From Mycolicibacterium houstonense (lineage in GTDB: Bacteria > Actinomycetota > Actinomycetes > Mycobacteriales > Mycobacteriaceae): a DNA stretch of 64,000 bases. Positions 7,972 to 17,615 of this stretch are shown here, piece by piece. Positions within the stretch are counted from its first letter, which is position 1. Each line of letters begins with the position of its first letter. A program made the translations under genes and the position numbers. The stretch covers positions 5,914-69,913 of the forward strand of contig NZ_LT546210.1 in the NCBI RefSeq assembly GCF_900078665.2, in the 5' to 3' direction. A model generated the notes under the pieces. That model saw only the letters and a program-made list of their open reading frames with translations, did no database searches and had not been told where the DNA came from.

Positions 7972-8018
7972 GGGCTACTGTTGGATTTGACGTGCGTCAA
8001 GTTTCTAACGTGCGGCTC
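7972..8018 (+). promoter_or_regulatory. leaderless promoter with the shared 14-bp element, relaxase gene
   Basis: GGGCTACTGTTGGA (7972-7985), then 33 nt, then ATG 8019. TAACGT (8006-8011) matches TANNNT and ends 7 nt before the ATG. Between the element and the -10 box is the inverted repeat TTGACG-TG-CGTCAA (7987-8000), well placed for a repressor to block initiation. No Shine-Dalgarno sequence is present, consistent with leaderless translation. Confidence 0.65.
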
Positions 8019-9047
8019 ATGACGGCCACGCTGCACAAACTCACCGCCGGTGATGGCTACCTGTATCTGATCCGCCAGGTCGCTGCGCACGACACCACCG
8101 AGCGCGGACGCAACACCCTCTCCGATTACTACTCGGCCAAAGGTGAATCCCCCGGCCGCTGGGTTGGCAAGGGGTTGGCATCACTGTCGGATACCGGGGT
8201 ACGTGGCGTATCCCAACAGGTCAAAGACGAGGTCTGGACGGTACCCGAAGGGTCCGAGGTCACCGAGGAACAGATGGCAGCACTGTTCGGGGAAGGGTTG
8301 CACCCCAACGCCGTTGACATCGCCAACCATCAGGTAGGTCGAGGCGCACCTGCCCACGTCGCGATCAAGGCGGCTCATCTGGGCCGGCCATTCACCGTGC
8401 GCAGCGGGGCGACCGAGTTTCAAAAGGCACTCGCGGTCGCCTACCGCGAGTACAACGCCGAGCACGGCAAGCGATGGAACGCACCCATCCCTGACGAGGA
8501 CCGTGCCCGACTGCGCACCACCATCGCGCGTGAACAATTCAGCGAGGAATACGACCGCGAGCCCGCCGATGACCGCGAGCTTTCCGGCTTCATCGCGCGC
8601 AACTCACGGCTACCTACCACCGCCGTCGCCGGCTACGACATCACGTTCTCACCGGTGAAATCGGTGTCGACGCTGTGGGCCATCGCCCCCCTGGATGTGT
8701 CGGCCGCGATCGAAGAGTGCCACGACGCCGCGGTGACAGATTCGTTGGCGTTCATCCAACAAAACGCCGCGTTCACCCGCATCGGTGCCGGCGGTGTTGC
8801 CCAAGTGGATACGACAGGCCTCATCGGAACAGCCTTCACACACCGCGATTCGCGCGCGGGTGACCCGGATCTGCACACACACGTGGCGATTTCGAACAAG
8901 GTCGCCTACATCGACGCACACGGCGTGCAGCGTTGGCTGGCGCTGGACGGACAACCCCTGCACCGCATGATGGTGAGCGCTTCTGAGCTCTACAACACCC
9001 GACTCGAGGCGCATTTGGAGGAGCGCCTCGGGCTGCGATTTCGCTGA
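8019..9047 (+). CDS. TrwC/TraA-type relaxase, N-terminal part (frameshifted)
   Basis: The first 342 residues of a MobF/TrwC relaxase. It has candidate catalytic tyrosines in DGYLYL (Y14, Y16) and the metal-binding HUH motif H286-T-H288 in DLHTHVAISNKV. The enzyme nicks oriT and stays linked to the 5' end during transfer. The frame ends with CGC-TGA at 9045-9050, but dropping one T restores reading through EVTPPGRNKRPIREIVGVS into the frame starting at 9109, which encodes the rest of the relaxase and the helicase. The start at 8019 is set by the leaderless promoter; open frame upstream (from 7821) is non-coding spacer. Whether the frameshift is a mutation, a sequencing error or programmed cannot be decided here. 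Confidence 0.85.
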   Translation: MTATLHKLTAGDGYLYLIRQVAAHDTTERGRNTLSDYYSAKGESPGRWVGKGLASLSDTGVRGVSQQVKDEVWTVPEGSEVTEEQMAALFGEGLHPNAVDIANHQVGRGAPAHVAIKAAHLGRPFTVRSGATEFQKALAVAYREYNAEHGKRWNAPIPDEDRARLRTTIAREQFSEEYDREPADDRELSGFIARNSRLPTTAVAGYDITFSPVKSVSTLWAIAPLDVSAAIEECHDAAVTDSLAFIQQNAAFTRIGAGGVAQVDTTGLIGTAFTHRDSRAGDPDLHTHVAISNKVAYIDAHGVQRWLALDGQPLHRMMVSASELYNTRLEAHLEERLGLRFR

Positions 9048-9108
9048 GGTCACACCCCCCGGCCGCAACAAGCGACCGATCCGCGAGATTGTCGGCGTCA
9101 GCACCGAA

Positions 9109-12100
9109 TTGATGGCGCGCTGGTCGTCGCGACGTCAAGCGATCGAAGCACGCACCGCCGAGCTGTCCAAGCAGTTCCAAGTCGACCACGGCCGCGAGCC
9201 CACCAACATCGAGGCAATCGCGCTGGCACAGCAGGCCACACTCGAATCGCGCGAGGCCAAACACGAGCCACGGTCGTTGGCCGAACAACGCCAAACGTGG
9301 CGGGTCGAAGCCATCGAAGTACTCGGCAGTCAACGCGCCGTGACCCGAATGATCGGGCAGTCACTGTCAGCGGCCCGACGACGCCGCCGCGCCGCGGTGA
9401 CACCGGATTGGGTCACCAACCAGGCGCACAAAGCCATCGCTGTCGTCTCGGAATCACGAGCGACCTGGCAGCGCCACCACGTCCTAGCCGAAGCGCAACG
9501 CATTGTGCGTGCCACCGGCCATGCCAGCTCGGTCGATCTGGCCGAAAAGATCACCGCCGCAGCGCTCGACGAGCCGATCTCGCTGCCACTGGCGCGCATC
9601 AACGATGGCGACCGAGACGAACCAGCGGCGCTGCGCCGCCGTGACGGCACCAGCATCTACACCCGCGACGGCGCCAAGCTCTACACCTCGGCTGCCGTGG
9701 TGGCCGCCGAGCGGCGCATCCTGCACACCGCCACTCTCACCGACGGTCGTATCGTCACCGACCAGGATGTCGAGTTTGCGCTGGCCGACTCCGCCGCGCG
9801 TGGCAAGAAACTCAACCCCGGGCAGGTCACGCTGGTGACTGAAATGGCCACCAGTGGCCGGCGACTGGCGCTTGCCCTGGCCCCGGCCGGTGCAGGAAAG
9901 ACCACTGCGATGGCTGCCCTGTCGCAGGCATGGCGCTCATCGGGCGGGCGCGTGATCGGTCTGGCGCCGACCGCGGCCGCCGCAATCGAACTCGGCAACG
10001 ATCTGGGCGCGTCGACCGACACCCTCGACAAGTACATCAACCTCATCGACAACCCGTCCAACTCGATTGTGCCGCAGTGGTTCGACCAGGTCGATGAATC
10101 GACACTGCTCATCATCGACGAGGCCGGAAAAGCCGGGACACTACAACTGGACACCGTCATCGCTCACGCGATCGCCAAGGGCGCCAGCGTGCGGCTGGTC
10201 GGAGATGACGGACAGATCGCCTCGATCTCGGCAGGCGGTGTACTGCGCGACATCGCCGCCGAAACCGATGCCCTCACGCTGTCGCAGCTGGTGCGCTTCG
10301 TTGCCCCCGAAGAGGGCGCAGCCTCACTCGCGCTACGCACGGGCGATCCCGCTGGCATCGGCTTCTACATCGACCACCAACGGGTGCATGTCGGTGCCGA
10401 CGAAACCGCCGCCGAGATGGCTTTCACCGCATGGTTGACCGACACCCGCGCCGGGCGCGACAGCCTGCTGCTGGCCCCCACCAACCCCATAGTCGATGAC
10501 CTCAACGCCCGCGCTCGTACCGCCCGGCTCTCGGCCGCGTTCGCCGACAACCCGCGCTACCGCATCGGCCGCGAAACCATCCTGTCCGACCAACTAGCCG
10601 CTTCTGCCGGTGACATCATCCGCACTCGCGAGAACGCCCGCTGGCTGCGCCTGAGTACCACCGACTACGTCCGCAACGGCTACCGCTACGAGATTGTCGA
10701 AGTCCACCCTGACGGATCGCTCGACGTGCGCCACCTCGGCACCGACCGCACTTTGACCCTGCCCGCCGACTACGTCACCGAGCACGTCACCCTCGGCTAC
10801 GCCACCACCATCGACTCCGCCCAAGGACTGACCGCCGGCTACAGCTGCCACGTCGTGGGCGCCGAACACATCACCCGCCAATTGCTCTACGTCGCGCTCA
10901 CCCGCGGCCGTGAACAAAACCACGTGTATCTGTCGACGGCAGAACATGATCCGCACCGCGTCCTATCTCCCAAGGCAACTCACCCCGACACCGCTGTCGA
11001 TGTGCTCACCAAGATCCTGGCCCGCGACGGAGCCCAAATCTCGGCCACCACCGCAGAGCGCGTGGCAGCCGATCCATTTGCTCGCCTCGCCGCAGCCGCC
11101 GAGATGTATCAAGACGCCGTCGGCACCGCCGCCGAGATTTACGCCGGCCCCCAGGTGATGGCCGTCATCGACGAGCAGGCCGAGACCGTTCATGCCGGCC
11201 TGACCGAACAGGCCGCCTGGCCCACGCTGCGCAAACACCTGGCCATCATCGCCGCCAGCGGCGGCGACCCGATCCAGCAACTCACCGCCGCCGCGAGCAA
11301 ACGCGAACTCGGCTCCGCGTTCGACGTCGCCGCGGTGCTCGACTGGCGCCTCGATGAAACGGGCCGGCATAGCGCCGGAACCGGACCGCTGGCCTGGCTA
11401 TCAGCCGTACCCAACTCGCTCCGCCGCCTACCCGAATGGGGCGAATACCTCAGCGCACGAGCCACACTCGCCACCGAGCTTGCCGACCAGATCCGCACAA
11501 CGGCGCGGGCATGGACACCGGCCACCGCCCCGCAATGGGCACGGCCCCTCATCGACGCCGATCCCGTACTGGTTGCCGAGATCGCCGTCTTCCGAGCGGC
11601 CTTCCGGGTCGCACCCGAAGACAGCCGACTCCTCGGCGCCGACCAGTACGCCGTCCGCGCCCGCAAGGTTCAACGCGACCTGCAGCAAGCCGCCACCCAC
11701 GTCATCGGCGCTCGTGTTCCAGCCACCCACCAGTTCGCCGAACTCATTGACTCCATCGATCCGCGTCTGCGTGCCGACAGCTACTGGCCCCAACTGGCCA
11801 ATCACCTCGCTGAAGCCGCACCCAGCCGCCCCGACCTGGCCACACTCGTTCGTCAGACTGCCGCAGATCGGCCCCTTCCCGACGAGCTGCCCGCCGCCGC
11901 CCTCTGGTGGCGGCTATCAGGCAAGCTCAGCCATACCGCGACCCTGGAAACCCCAGACGCGCACCTGCGCCCAGCCTGGATCAGCCATCTCCGCAGCGTC
12001 TTTGGCTCCGCCGTCTCCGAAACCATCAGCACCGACCCCGCGTGGCCGGCACTGGTGGCAGCGGTTGAGGCCGCCGACCCCGGCACCTGGACTCCGCGCG

Positions 12101-13923
12101 ACCTGCTCGAGCTTGCCGCCGAACACCTCGCCGACGCTCATGACCATGACCAGACCATCGCGCCCTACCAGTACGCCCGACTCATCACGCACACCGTCGA
12201 CATGGTCACCTCCGGGGACCCGACCCAGCACACCCATCTTGACGCGCCGCTGCCCGAGCATGCGCCGCTGTCGCCCGAGGAGGAAGAAGAACTTCTCGCC
12301 GCGGACCCGTACCACCACTCCTACGAGGTCGACGCCAACCCTGTCCCGGTCGAACTCAACGACGCCTACCACGACGTTGCGGCATTCGACGTCGAGCATC
12401 TCGACGCCGCTCCGCCGGCGTCGGACCCCGAACCGGCAGGCGACGCAGAAGAGCTCGGCAGCTTGCGCTTTGAGGATCTCTCACCGCGGCGCGTACCGCC
12501 TCCCCTGCTGCCAGCAGCACTGCTCGACATTGCCCAGTTGCGCAGCCAACTGCAGCAGGAATTGACCAACTACGAATCGCTGGCCAGACGAGCCGCGACA
12601 TTAGACGGCCCACACCTTGACGCCGCCATGCCACGCATCCTCGAAATGCGGGCGGCCGCCGATGCGGACCTTCCGTACTTCCACGCCGTTCAAGAAGTCA
12701 TCGACCAGTGGGCTGATGCCGACGCCGCATACGACGCCGCCCGCGCCCAAGTCCAATGGGCACAGGAACAACTCGACAGTCTGCGAGCCCAGCCCGATGC
12801 CGATCCGCTCGACATTGCCCCCGCACAAGCCGATCTAGACCTTCGCCGCATGACCCTGCCCAGCGTGTCCCCCGCCGAGAGGTTCTACCCCGCACTCACT
12901 GCCGCAAAGGAAGCGCGCGCCGCCGCCGCCGGCGGAGCGGACAATATCGTCACCCACGCTGACGCTGACAAAGTCATCGCCGCTGCCACTGAAGCCGACC
13001 GATACGACCAGCTCGCCCTCCGGCGCCGCTGCATCGACCTGCGACGTGACCTCGACCGGGCCGAGCTCGCCGCAGCCGCGGCCTACGCTGCGGCCGATCA
13101 TCGCCCCGCCGAGCACGTTTTGGCCCAGCAGAGCCAACTCGATATCGAACTGCGCCTTCTGACGGTCGCCGGACACCGCAGCGGCCAACCCGTCCTGCGG
13201 CTGGCTGAGCCAACCCCCGACACCCCCGAACATGCGGCGATCGCCAACCTGGCGCGGATGCCATTCACCGTCAGCGTGGTCTCAGCTGCTCCCAGCGACG
13301 AACTCATCGCCGCATTCGAAGCCATGCACACTGCCGCTGAGACCGCCGGGCGCCGCCTGTACTGGTGCGCACCCGGTGAAACCCCAGACGACCGCACCAC
13401 ACTCAGGCACGACGGGGCTGACTCCCTCGGCCATCTCCACGAACGCCTGACCATCGGCACCTGGCACGCAGACGCCGGCGACATCCTCATCGTCGACAAC
13501 ACCGCTGCCGCCGACCCCGCCAAGCTCGCCGATATCGCCGAACACGCGAACCAACAGCAGGCACGCCTCATCCTGCTCGACACCACCGCGCCGACGTGGC
13601 CACCCCAACCCAGTGCCGCAGTCCTGCAACTGCTTCGCACAGATCTGCCCTGGACCATTACCGCCGGTCAAGGTCCAGCCGGCAGTGAGAAGCTCAGCCC
13701 GGCCACATCCAACGCGCCAGACCTGCAACCCGTGCTCGCCCAAGCCGAACGACTCAATCCCACAATGCTGACCGACGGGCTCGCGGCGGCGTTAACCAAA
13801 CGCACCGACATGCGCCGCCTTCATCGACGAGCATTCGACGCCTTCCAGGCAAGCTCCTGGATGCGCGCCCGGACGCAGAGCCAGGAACGCAGTCGTGAGC
13901 ACGGACACGACATCGACCCCTGA
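9109..13923 (+). CDS. TrwC/TraA-type relaxase-helicase, C-terminal part
   Basis: About 1,600 residues containing the end of the relaxase domain, then a RecD-like superfamily 1 helicase and a long alpha-helical tail. The Walker A motif APAGAGKTTAM is encoded at about 9880-9910, Walker B LLIIDEAGKAG at about 10108-10137, and the C-terminal helicase motif TIDSAQGLTAGYSCHV near 10810-10860. The enzyme would unwind plasmid DNA 5' to 3' after nicking. Together with 8019-9047 this makes a protein of about 1,970 residues, a normal size for actinobacterial conjugative relaxases. If translated separately it could start at TTG 9109 or ATG 9112, but neither has a ribosome-binding site, so independent expression is doubtful. 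The coupling protein gene follows 46 bp downstream. Confidence 0.85.
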   Translation: MMARWSSRRQAIEARTAELSKQFQVDHGREPTNIEAIALAQQATLESREAKHEPRSLAEQRQTWRVEAIEVLGSQRAVTRMIGQSLSAARRRRRAAVTPDWVTNQAHKAIAVVSESRATWQRHHVLAEAQRIVRATGHASSVDLAEKITAAALDEPISLPLARINDGDRDEPAALRRRDGTSIYTRDGAKLYTSAAVVAAERRILHTATLTDGRIVTDQDVEFALADSAARGKKLNPGQVTLVTEMATSGRRLALALAPAGAGKTTAMAALSQAWRSSGGRVIGLAPTAAAAIELGNDLGASTDTLDKYINLIDNPSNSIVPQWFDQVDESTLLIIDEAGKAGTLQLDTVIAHAIAKGASVRLVGDDGQIASISAGGVLRDIAAETDALTLSQLVRFVAPEEGAASLALRTGDPAGIGFYIDHQRVHVGADETAAEMAFTAWLTDTRAGRDSLLLAPTNPIVDDLNARARTARLSAAFADNPRYRIGRETILSDQLAASAGDIIRTRENARWLRLSTTDYVRNGYRYEIVEVHPDGSLDVRHLGTDRTLTLPADYVTEHVTLGYATTIDSAQGLTAGYSCHVVGAEHITRQLLYVALTRGREQNHVYLSTAEHDPHRVLSPKATHPDTAVDVLTKILARDGAQISATTAERVAADPFARLAAAAEMYQDAVGTAAEIYAGPQVMAVIDEQAETVHAGLTEQAAWPTLRKHLAIIAASGGDPIQQLTAAASKRELGSAFDVAAVLDWRLDETGRHSAGTGPLAWLSAVPNSLRRLPEWGEYLSARATLATELADQIRTTARAWTPATAPQWARPLIDADPVLVAEIAVFRAAFRVAPEDSRLLGADQYAVRARKVQRDLQQAATHVIGARVPATHQFAELIDSIDPRLRADSYWPQLANHLAEAAPSRPDLATLVRQTAADRPLPDELPAAALWWRLSGKLSHTATLETPDAHLRPAWISHLRSVFGSAVSETISTDPAWPALVAAVEAADPGTWTPRDLLELAAEHLADAHDHDQTIAPYQYARLITHTVDMVTSGDPTQHTHLDAPLPEHAPLSPEEEEELLAADPYHHSYEVDANPVPVELNDAYHDVAAFDVEHLDAAPPASDPEPAGDAEELGSLRFEDLSPRRVPPPLLPAALLDIAQLRSQLQQELTNYESLARRAATLDGPHLDAAMPRILEMRAAADADLPYFHAVQEVIDQWADADAAYDAARAQVQWAQEQLDSLRAQPDADPLDIAPAQADLDLRRMTLPSVSPAERFYPALTAAKEARAAAAGGADNIVTHADADKVIAAATEADRYDQLALRRRCIDLRRDLDRAELAAAAAYAAADHRPAEHVLAQQSQLDIELRLLTVAGHRSGQPVLRLAEPTPDTPEHAAIANLARMPFTVSVVSAAPSDELIAAFEAMHTAAETAGRRLYWCAPGETPDDRTTLRHDGADSLGHLHERLTIGTWHADAGDILIVDNTAAADPAKLADIAEHANQQQARLILLDTTAPTWPPQPSAAVLQLLRTDLPWTITAGQGPAGSEKLSPATSNAPDLQPVLAQAERLNPTMLTDGLAAALTKRTDMRRLHRRAFDAFQASSWMRARTQSQERSREHGHDIDP

Positions 13924-13969
13924 TCGGTGACAGAGTCCTCAACCGCGGATCGGGCGTTACTGCTGGACA

Positions 13970-15430
13970 TTGAGTTTGGAGACTGACCATCATCGCGATA
14001 TGCCAGTCTTGGTGCCCGGCGGCCAGCAACGCGACAAACACAGGCCCTACACGCCCTACAGCGGCCTGCTCTACACCGACGACGGACGGCCATACATGGC
14101 CGAAAGCGCCCCACACCTGCTCATCTCGGCGCCGACGCGAACAGGCAAGACGCGCAGGCTGCTGTCTTGCGCGGCCGTCGTACACCCCGGCCCCGCTGTC
14201 TGTGTGTCCAGCAAACCCGACTTGGCAGAACTGGTTATGCAGCGTCGATTCAGCGGGCCGGTCGGAGTGATCGACCTTCGACCGACGAAAGCTGTTGTCT
14301 GGCCGCAAAATGTACGCCAACTCGTCACGGACCCCACAGGAGCCATCACCAGTGGCGATGACGCCCTCACGGTGGCTGAGACAATGCTGGCTACCTCCGG
14401 TGTGGGCTTCGGTGGGGCTGCCAGCGGCCAAAGCGTCGCTGCTGGTGGACTCTGGGAAATTAGTGCTGCCCCACCATTGGCGTGCTTGCTCTACGCCGCC
14501 AGCCCTCTGGGCAACAGCCAAGGTATGCCATGGGTGCTACGAGCCGTCGGAACGCGCGGTGACGACGAGGACGATGAAGCCCACGCCGGCGAAGTCGATT
14601 ACCCCTCGTGGGCGACGGCATACTCGCTGTGCGAACATGCCGATCTGCGCGAACCACTCATGGAACTGATGACCATGGACAGCCGCCTGCGTGACAGCGT
14701 GACAATCACCATGAAAAAGGCCACCACACCGTGGGTTCGGCTCGGACTGATGAACAAGAACAGTGACCCCTTCAGCGTGGCTGACCAGATCAGCATCGAA
14801 TCGTTCGACGTCTCCATGCTCGATGATCCCCATGCCACCCTGTTCGTCATCGCGCCCAACAGCGGCACGGTAGCCGGCGCCGCGGTGGCACTGATCGACT
14901 CCATCGTGCAGTACTTCCGCAAGAAAACCGACCAGCACCAGTTAACGCACCGTCTACTCCTTGAGCTTGACGAGGTGTGCAACAGCTGCCCGCTGCCCTC
15001 ACTACTGAACTACGTCGGCGAATCGGCTGGCCTCGGCGTCAACATCATGGCAACCGTGCAGTCGACCAGCCACTTCGACGTGGTGTTCGGCCCGAAATAC
15101 GCTGACGCACTGCGAGATATGTTCCCCGGCACGCTCATCATGTACGGCTCACACGAGCGGCACTTCCTCGAACAGGCCTCCGATTGGTTGGGTCTGGCGA
15201 CCCGGCGCACCGAATCCTACGAACCAACGAGCGGAAGCCGAGGACAATCCTCAGTCTTCGGAGCCCAGATCGACTGGCAGGACTTTCTGCCCCAGAACCG
15301 CGAAGAAGCACACCTGCTCGCTCGCGGTGAGCCGGGACAGCGAGTGCACATCCCCGACTGGGAAGACTTCCTGCAGATCTGGGACCGCGTGGTCGAAGAA
15401 CGTGTCAAACGCACCCGACGCCGAGCGTGA
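13970..15430 (+). CDS. type IV coupling protein, TraG/VirD4 family
   Basis: A 486-residue ATPase with Walker A APTRTGKT at residues 54-61, a Walker B-like LLLELDEVCN near residue 330, and the TraM-recognition-type C-terminus (GLGVNIMATVQS, then FPGTLIMYGS). Coupling proteins bring the relaxase-DNA complex to the T4SS channel and pump DNA. No N-terminal membrane segment is visible, unlike classical VirD4, so membrane attachment probably depends on partners. The start shown is TTG 13970; TTG 13976 and ATG 14000 are alternatives and none has a strong ribosome-binding site. Directly downstream of the relaxase gene, as is common in transfer operons. Confidence 0.85.
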   Translation: MSLETDHHRDMPVLVPGGQQRDKHRPYTPYSGLLYTDDGRPYMAESAPHLLISAPTRTGKTRRLLSCAAVVHPGPAVCVSSKPDLAELVMQRRFSGPVGVIDLRPTKAVVWPQNVRQLVTDPTGAITSGDDALTVAETMLATSGVGFGGAASGQSVAAGGLWEISAAPPLACLLYAASPLGNSQGMPWVLRAVGTRGDDEDDEAHAGEVDYPSWATAYSLCEHADLREPLMELMTMDSRLRDSVTITMKKATTPWVRLGLMNKNSDPFSVADQISIESFDVSMLDDPHATLFVIAPNSGTVAGAAVALIDSIVQYFRKKTDQHQLTHRLLLELDEVCNSCPLPSLLNYVGESAGLGVNIMATVQSTSHFDVVFGPKYADALRDMFPGTLIMYGSHERHFLEQASDWLGLATRRTESYEPTSGSRGQSSVFGAQIDWQDFLPQNREEAHLLARGEPGQRVHIPDWEDFLQIWDRVVEERVKRTRRRA

Positions 15431-15532
15431 GGCCCCTGCCCTCCACCGGGCCGGGCATGGTTCCATAGGTTGCCGCCACCGAGGGTGATGTCCGTGGTCC
15501 GGCGGCGGCAGCACTAGAAGGGAACCACGCCG

Positions 15533-16912
15533 GTGACGGATGTCGAGACGCTGCTCGCGAAAGTATGGAATCCGACCACGCGATCACACGCTGAGGAAGC
15601 CTGGCGCTGCTACAACGCCGGAGCCATCAGGGCCAGCATCACCGCCACATGGACCGCAATCACAGCTGACATCATCGCCAAGATCGGCCGCCTGGCCGAT
15701 GACTCCGACGGAGAAGCCAAGTCGATCCAATCTGCAGTGGAACACGCACAGGCACAAGGGCTCTCAACAGAGGGCGTCCGATCTATGCAGACCATCGAGA
15801 ACCAATTACTCGACAACGCTGTACAACTGGAACTTCTCGATCCCATCGACAGGCGCGCACTGGAACGCATACGCGAAGACCGCAACCTCTGCGTCCACCC
15901 GTCCCTGCGGCCGTTCAACGAAGTTTTCGCCCCACAGCCCGAAGCGGCCCGCGCTCACCTCGCCATCGCACTAGATGTCCTACTGATCCAACGCCCCACA
16001 CAAGGCCGCAAAATCGTTGAGTCTTATGTCGAGTTCACGTGCTCGCCGGCATTCGTCCCCAGCACCGCCCACATCCAGGCGACCTACCTCGACCGCGTAC
16101 GTCCAGCTACACGCCGCAACCTGGCTGCCATGGCAGCCAAACACGCGCTCCTCGAACTCAACCCCGCCGATCGTATGGATCCGACCAGCTATGCCGATCG
16201 CTCCGCCACCGTGCTGAAGGCATTCGCAGCACGTGAACGAGAGCTTGTGCGTGGGGAACTTTCGCTACTTCGGGACCGGTTCCGAGAGGCCAGCCCGGAT
16301 TGTCAACGACGTGCCCTCAGCCGCCTCGGTGATCTAGACGCGTTCTGGGACATGACAGACGGCCCGCTCGCCGAACATCTGAACAACCTCGTCGGCGAGA
16401 AGATCACGACACCCAGTTACGAACCTTTGCTCAGCCGGACCGCGACGACGCTGTCGCTCGTCGCCATTGAATCCGTCAGAGACCGGCTCGGCCAACTCGA
16501 AACACAGTTCAATCGACTGTCATCGCACCAAAAGGTGAACGTCATCGACGCGAGACCAGACTCCTACTTCGTTCCGGCGATCATCAACCTCCTGGCAGAT
16601 GCCGGGTCCTACCGGTTCGCTGAGACCGTCGGGCAGCTACTCGTCGAGCACGCTGCCTTCCTCACGATGCACGACCTTGAATCCGCGCTCCAGGCATGGG
16701 CTAGCAACGACCAGTGCTGGCGCGCCGGTCTGATGCCCGAGGCGGCGGTGAACCTACTGGCCGACACCCATCACCTCGGACACGACCGGGCCGGCGCCTT
16801 CACAACATTTCTCGATGCTGTTCGGCAACAAGTGGATGCGGACGAAAAATACTACAACTACCCAGAGCTTGCCGCGGCGCTCGACAACCTCTCGTACGGG
16901 TCAGGAACTTGA
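15533..16912 (+). CDS. hypothetical protein, mostly alpha-helical
   Basis: A 459-residue soluble protein starting at GTG 15533 with a good ribosome-binding site (AGAAGGGA). It is helical throughout. Its N-terminal 150 residues (EEAWRCYNAGAIRASITATW, then EDRNLCVHPSLRPF) resemble HEPN-like or DUF4145-like helical domains: the R-x4-6-H type patch 'REDRNLCVHP' is suggestive, but I cannot confirm it. No signal peptide or membrane segment. It follows the coupling protein by 102 bp on the same strand. An RNase or abortive-infection role is a guess based only on the HEPN-like patch. Confidence 0.65.
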   Translation: MTDVETLLAKVWNPTTRSHAEEAWRCYNAGAIRASITATWTAITADIIAKIGRLADDSDGEAKSIQSAVEHAQAQGLSTEGVRSMQTIENQLLDNAVQLELLDPIDRRALERIREDRNLCVHPSLRPFNEVFAPQPEAARAHLAIALDVLLIQRPTQGRKIVESYVEFTCSPAFVPSTAHIQATYLDRVRPATRRNLAAMAAKHALLELNPADRMDPTSYADRSATVLKAFAARERELVRGELSLLRDRFREASPDCQRRALSRLGDLDAFWDMTDGPLAEHLNNLVGEKITTPSYEPLLSRTATTLSLVAIESVRDRLGQLETQFNRLSSHQKVNVIDARPDSYFVPAIINLLADAGSYRFAETVGQLLVEHAAFLTMHDLESALQAWASNDQCWRAGLMPEAAVNLLADTHHLGHDRAGAFTTFLDAVRQQVDADEKYYNYPELAAALDNLSYGSGT

Positions 16913-17009
16913 GTGCGCGCTGTTGCGGTAACCGCTGCGGTGTACGGGGCCGAACCCGAGGGCCAATGGCACAGTCAGCAGATTCTTAGAGAAACTTCAA
17001 GGTCGCGGC

Positions 17010-17468
17010 ATGAAGAACGTTGCTCAGCCGTACCTACGATCCCACACTATGACCGCAATCGACGTTCCGCCCGCACCCCACTTCCTCGACCGAATCCTCA
17101 AGCCCTACGGCAATATCGACAAGCGCTTCGCCTGGGACTGGTTCGCGCGCGACCTGGCCGAGCGTGAAGCCGCCAACATCCGAGCGATCATCGCCGCCGC
17201 AGGTATTGACGCAGAAGTTCCTCCCAACCCGGCCGATCTAGTAATCAACCATATTCCCACCGAAGTATTGACGTTTCTCTGGCGGAACGAATGCCACGAC
17301 GAGGCGGCCAGATTCGCGGCTGACATCTGGGTGCGCGTACGGGGCCAAAGCCGATGGCCCACTGACGTATGGATTGACGTGTTGGACTTCACCATCGCGC
17401 CTGACGGCTGGAGCGACGAGCATCGACATGACTTCTTTGCACGCGTAAGAAAGATCGCTGGGCGATAG
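17010..17468 (+). CDS. hypothetical protein
   Basis: A 152-residue protein with an aromatic, helical core (FAWDWFARDLAE, then WPTDVWIDVLDF). The start at ATG 17010 is preceded by AAGG 8 nt upstream. ATG 17049 is an alternative with a TANNNT box (TACGAT, 17035-17040) 8 nt before it, which would fit a leaderless start 13 codons shorter. It converges on the minus-strand gene ending at 17616. Not recognised. Confidence 0.5.
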   Translation: MKNVAQPYLRSHTMTAIDVPPAPHFLDRILKPYGNIDKRFAWDWFARDLAEREAANIRAIIAAAGIDAEVPPNPADLVINHIPTEVLTFLWRNECHDEAARFAADIWVRVRGQSRWPTDVWIDVLDFTIAPDGWSDEHRHDFFARVRKIAGR

Positions 17469-17504
17469 GCGCTGACGCCGGGTTCCCACCCGTCATCCGC
17501 CGCC

Positions 17505-17521
17505 CTCGGTCCAGTACCGAG
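17505..17521. terminator. hairpin between convergent genes
   Basis: CTCGGT-CCAGT-ACCGAG is a perfect 6-bp stem with a 5-nt loop in the gap between convergent genes (17468 and 17616). There is no T-run, which is common for mycobacterial terminators, so the call is weak. Confidence 0.3.
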
Positions 17522-17615
17522 TCCTGGCCCAATGCCAAATGGGATAGGTGAGCGTCGGTGCCGACGGCGAACGGTTCCCACGGCTGGTGACCGCCAGAGA
17601 TGTTCTCGTCGTGTA

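Larger units (their letters stand above)
7712..8018. other. divergent transfer-gene spacer, candidate oriT region
   Basis: A 307-bp non-coding stretch between the relaxosome-type gene and the relaxase. It holds two copies of the shared promoter element in inverted orientation, an inverted repeat GAGCG-CTACA-CGCTC (about 7800-7814), and TTGACG-TG-CGTCAA (7987-8000). A relaxase normally nicks at an oriT close to its own gene, so this is the best candidate in the window. I cannot recognise a nic site by sequence. Confidence 0.35.
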
